64,000 nt of DNA, from NCBI GenBank assembly GCA_032191485.1, contig JAVDOI010000002.1, forward strand, positions 10,531,120-10,595,119. The letters are read 5' to 3'. Position 1 is the stretch's first letter. Each line of letters starts with the position of its first letter. Of this stretch, positions 60,045 to 64,000 are shown piece by piece. The notes under the pieces are model-generated. The model did not search any database and had not been told where the DNA came from. It was given only the letters and a program-made list of their open reading frames with translations. Source of the stretch: Leptoclinus maculatus. Its lineage: Eukaryota > Chordata > Actinopteri > Perciformes > Stichaeidae. Made by a program: the position numbers and the translations under genes.

Positions 60045-63000
60045 ACATATCTAGAAAGCGAGGGTCAGCAAGCCAATAAAGCCCCCCACAGAATGCTCAT
60101 TAATCCCCAGTGGGTCATGAGTTTCCCAGTCATGAAATACCTCGCAGTCGCCTCCTTAGCCCCGCCTCTCCCACCGAAGCAATGCGGCAGGATTAAGGAC
60201 TCTGGTGTTGGGTGTCTCTAGCAGAAAGTGATTGCGGGGTCACAGCGTGGGCCTACATGTCTAAATATCAGGTATCAAAGGGGGTCTGGGAGTTGTGTGC
60301 TCCGACTGAGTAATGGGTAGTGTGCATGAAGTAGACCAGGCACTGTCTTCATCGGATGGTGTGGAGATCAGGGTTTTGCTTTATTTTGGCAGAGACTCAT
60401 GGGATCACATCCAATTTACAAACATACAGTAGCAATAGTCTGTTGATGAAACTAGTACCCATGCATGTGGTAGAAAGCTCCACACTGCAAAGCTTTATCA
60501 TGTAAATTCCTCTTTCTTGGCCGATGTCTGTATTATGACTAATTATTTCTGTTTGTGAATGGTGATTTGCTGCTGCAGTCTGCTGCTACAAGACTGTCTC
60601 CTTCTTCCTTTTGTCCCCCCCATCGTCCTCTTTTCTAAATGAGTGAATGTGCGCGGCCGCTGTCAGCTCACATGGCTCCCAGAGGCCGCGTCGGGGGTGC
60701 CCTGTTCGCTCAGCAAACACGCCAATGTCCTCCGGAGTGGGGGGTCCTGCTGCACAGAGCTACTGGGAGCCCCCCCCCAATGCACGGCGGCCTAATAACG
60801 GAGCAGGATTTGGCTCCAAGGACACCAAGCAAACACACTGCAAATGGCACTTTTATTTACTTGCCTTCACGTCCCCGCCCCCAACAGCCTTCATTTACTG
60901 GGATCTGCAGTGCCATTTCCAGGAGCCCATGGCAACAGTCGGCCCTGTCAACGGGGGGGACAACTTTCTCATGATGTCACCAAGTCATGGTTATTAGCGG
61001 CCTGTTGCAGAGAGACGAGATGTCAGCATCGCAATGGAACTGATTTTTCTTTTTACAAACACAATTTGGATTTTGCTATTGAACTTTGAACTATGAAGTA
61101 TTTTTTGAAGGATCAAGTTTTGTATGTTCTCACAATTCTGTTCCCTTGTTGTTTCTAGTTTCTTTCACCATCACCAGTAAAGACGCCAATCAAACTGCTT
61201 GTCGGACTGCTGAATAGCTTCAGATAGCCCCTCCCCCCCCCCCTCCCCCCCCCCCAGACATTTCCGAGGTCGGATTTGTTCTATAACTTCCTTAAACTGA
61301 CGATCTGTAATCCGACGGCCAGCTCTTCACCCCACCTCGTAACACGGAACACTTTGTCCTTCCAATGTGAAGGCAACGTGTTCTATAAACTTCTTTTCTA
61401 GCATTTACAGCTCTAAGTGATACAATGGATTGTGGACGGACCATTACAGAAAATATCCCTGATCACAATAACAAAAGCTTGTCCTGTCACTAGAGCTCTC
61501 TTGACTTAATCTTGGCTTTGAATGAGCGTGTTGTTGCAAGCTCTATACAACCTTTCACTCATTAACCCTTGCTTCTTGTCTGATTGTGATAATGCGATGT
61601 GCCCGGGCTCCTCCGCTCTCAGGCCTGTCAGACTCAGCAGATCTGCTGTTTGCACAGTCCAATGAGCACCAGTGGCTTTGCCCTGCCGGTGGACTCCTCC
61701 TTGGCAACCACGCCGACCCCCTCTGACCTCTGGCCTGGGTTGTGGCCTTTGGGTGAGAAACTAAAAAAAATGGTTCCTGTCTAAATTCAGCCATTAGAAT
61801 CTGGAGGAGACAGGGGGCGTGCCCTCTAGCCTCTAAAGGAAATATGCATCTTTGGGCATTGGGGGGTGAACATGATCATCAGCCAGAGCGTGATGGATTG
61901 TGTAATGGAACATGTGACGTTTGATGGATGTCTAAATGAGGGGCATAATAGCTTGTGTGATGGATAGGTAGGAAGCGAACACTTAGATTTTCACCCAGAA
62001 GCGGATGTGAGCTGTTTGGTTTTGGACAAAGGGTGACAGATCGATTCTTGAGGGAGGAGGACTGGGCAAACCACGGAATAAATGCATCGTACTGCTGTTT
62101 AGTTTTTAGATTATTTCTGCTTTTATCGTGGATGGTTTCACGCATAAACACAAGTTAAAGCCAAGAGACAGCAACCATCATGATCCAAATCAAATATTAT
62201 AAACATTACAAATGTTGCTCTGTTACTTTCAATAAGGCAGATACAAGTTAGACATGGAAAGCATACAACATAGGTTATAATCTTCCTTTATGTGCAAAAT
62301 GGACCCATAATCCCTCAGGAGAGCATATGCACCAAAGGCCCATCTATTCAGAGTACAACAAAAATGCGTGCACCAGTGAAGGAATGTGATAGTGGTAGAT
62401 GGTTGAAAGTTCTTGTATTCAGTACATTTAATTTTAAGTAAATACAACTACATGCTGTATCATCAGAGATTGGTGTAGATTCTTAAAATCTTAAAATGAA
62501 CAGAGTTATGTTAATTTGAGGGTGACTGCCAATAAAAAAAATCAATAAAAGCTGTCAAATATTTCGAGTGTGCTTCTTCAACATAATATGAGCACATGTT
62601 AAACTCAACCCGACAGAAGCGCTGCCTAATTCAGGATAGCGTCAGAGGAATTTAGGGCCTGTCACACACCAAATTCACATATAGCACAGCTCAGCACACA
62701 TCCCAGCATGTCAAACTTGGATTAACAGAATTTTTACTCTTCCAAATGCTTGGTTAAATCATTTAAAAAAAACTTTTCTCTCTGTACAATCCTTGACTTA
62801 AGATCTATGTTGAATTACTGGGTTATGTGTCACACAGAGGGGTTGCGTTAAAATCATTACTGCGTAAACCAGCATGCTGAGTTTTGAATTACAGCAACAG
62901 TTATTAAGTGGACAAGTGTTGGCAACAGCTGAACGGTCAGCTGGGAAAAGAATGGCTGAGCATAGGGAAAGTAGAGTTGTAGGGGGTCACGCACACACAC

Positions 63001-64000
63001 ACACACACACGTAAACACACACACTTGTCTGCACATGCATGTAACTGTTTCACGTAGTAGCTTGGCACGGGTGACAGTCAGTGACCCGTAATCAGAGTTC
63101 AGGACCCTGTTATGTTGCTGGGCACCTGCTGGCACTCCAAAGGTCACATGTCAACCTGATTAATTAACATTGAGGATGTAATCCACAACTGCAAAGCGCT
63201 GAAGCCATTTTTTTTGATAAATGAGACCACAAAACATGGGAAACCACTTAAACATCTTTTTTTTTTAATTTCATCCCTTTTGACTCGCAGTCTGTTTCAG
63301 GTCTTTGCTCAACTTGCAGAGATTTCTTGAGAAAGCTGTTGTGGAGCCGTGGGGCTGATGTTGCACCACAGTCGATTCTAGTTTACCCAGTTCCAGGCTG
63401 AAGAGACAAGCGCTCACTGGTATGACATAATGTGTAGATTTTGGGAGGATTATCGCCGCTCCGCTGTGGAATGCGCATAACATGTCTGAGTGGGGAAATC
63501 AGGGAGACGGAGAGTAGCCGTGAGGACACAGCAGCCTCACAATGTGCTGACAGTTTGATTCTGGTTCTAAAGAAATGTGAGGCTGCTGTAAGAAGTCTTA
63601 AATATTTCACAAGCCTCCACTCCACTCTAAGTTGTACATGTTCTTTCACATTATGCTGTCAGATATGTGCATAGAAAATCAGATCAATGTTCCTGAACTA
63701 TGTAGCTAGTGTACATTTTTAAGCGGCACTTCACCAATGTTGCAAAGTCAATTTACTTGAGGACTACTTCTCAGCCTGTGGAGAGGGTTGTATCATGTCT
63801 CCTGTGGCTCTGGATGACCAAACCTAAACAAATAACCCTGATTGTGTCACCAGAGTCATCTAGGGTTGGGCTTGGAGACTACAGTTTTTTTTGCTATTAA
63901 CTAGGGATGTGAGTGTTTTTTGTAGTTTGAACCACTTATTCTTTGAAGCTGTTTCACGCAAGTCACCCAAGTGCAATACTGGTATACCATACAGGCTCAA
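60045..64000. other. Intergenic DNA, no gene recognised
   Basis: No coding exon could be supported. A GC-rich complex segment at about 60720-61020 and one at 63060-63150 look like possible conserved elements. Poly-C runs occur at about 61226-61255 and a (CA)n run at 62990-63010. Confidence 0.35.

Overview
The window is nuclear DNA of a ray-finned fish, most likely an acanthomorph (percomorph) teleost. The evidence is compact GT-AG introns, dense microsatellites, several interspersed repeats that I recognise from percomorph genomes, and three vertebrate genes whose order matches the distal end of human chromosome 17q25.3.

Layout. At 1-1284 lies an interspersed repeat followed by a probable promoter with a palindromic E-box. 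At 1285-23488 is tbcd on the + strand, encoding tubulin-folding cofactor D. I could place 39 coding exons that join in frame to 1189 codons. Inside tbcd intron 13 (7030-11936), on the opposite strand, is znf750 (coding 9318 down to 7391, two coding exons, 605 codons), with a likely non-coding first exon near 10.8 kb. At 23.5-50.8 kb is about 27 kb in which I see no convincing coding exon. It holds interspersed repeats, microsatellites, a spaced pair of related segments near 35-36 kb, a perfect 13-bp inverted repeat near 31.6 kb and stretches that could be conserved regulatory DNA. At 51007-56506 is metrnl on the + strand (meteorin-like, secreted, 4 exons, 287 codons), with poly(A) signals near 57.1 kb. 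At 57.2-64 kb there is no recognised gene. Two phase-compatible, exon-like segments on the - strand (57460-57631 and 58234-58364) and another copy of a teleost repeat are the only structured items.

Function. The three genes do not form a pathway. tbcd is a housekeeping HEAT-repeat chaperone for alpha/beta-tubulin assembly. znf750 is, in mammals, a transcription factor of epithelial differentiation. metrnl encodes a secreted factor. Their shared feature is old synteny, including the nested antisense position of znf750 within tbcd. B3GNTL1, which I recall lying between ZNF750 and METRNL in human, was not found here.

No new multi-gene system was found. The most interesting items are a possible internal promoter and alternative first exon of tbcd in a CpG-dense patch of intron 6, a GC-AG intron, a 3' splice site built on a 96-nt GT repeat, upstream micro-ORFs before metrnl, and the unexplained exon-like pair downstream of metrnl. 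All assignments come from reading the sequence and remembered family knowledge. No alignment or database search was run.
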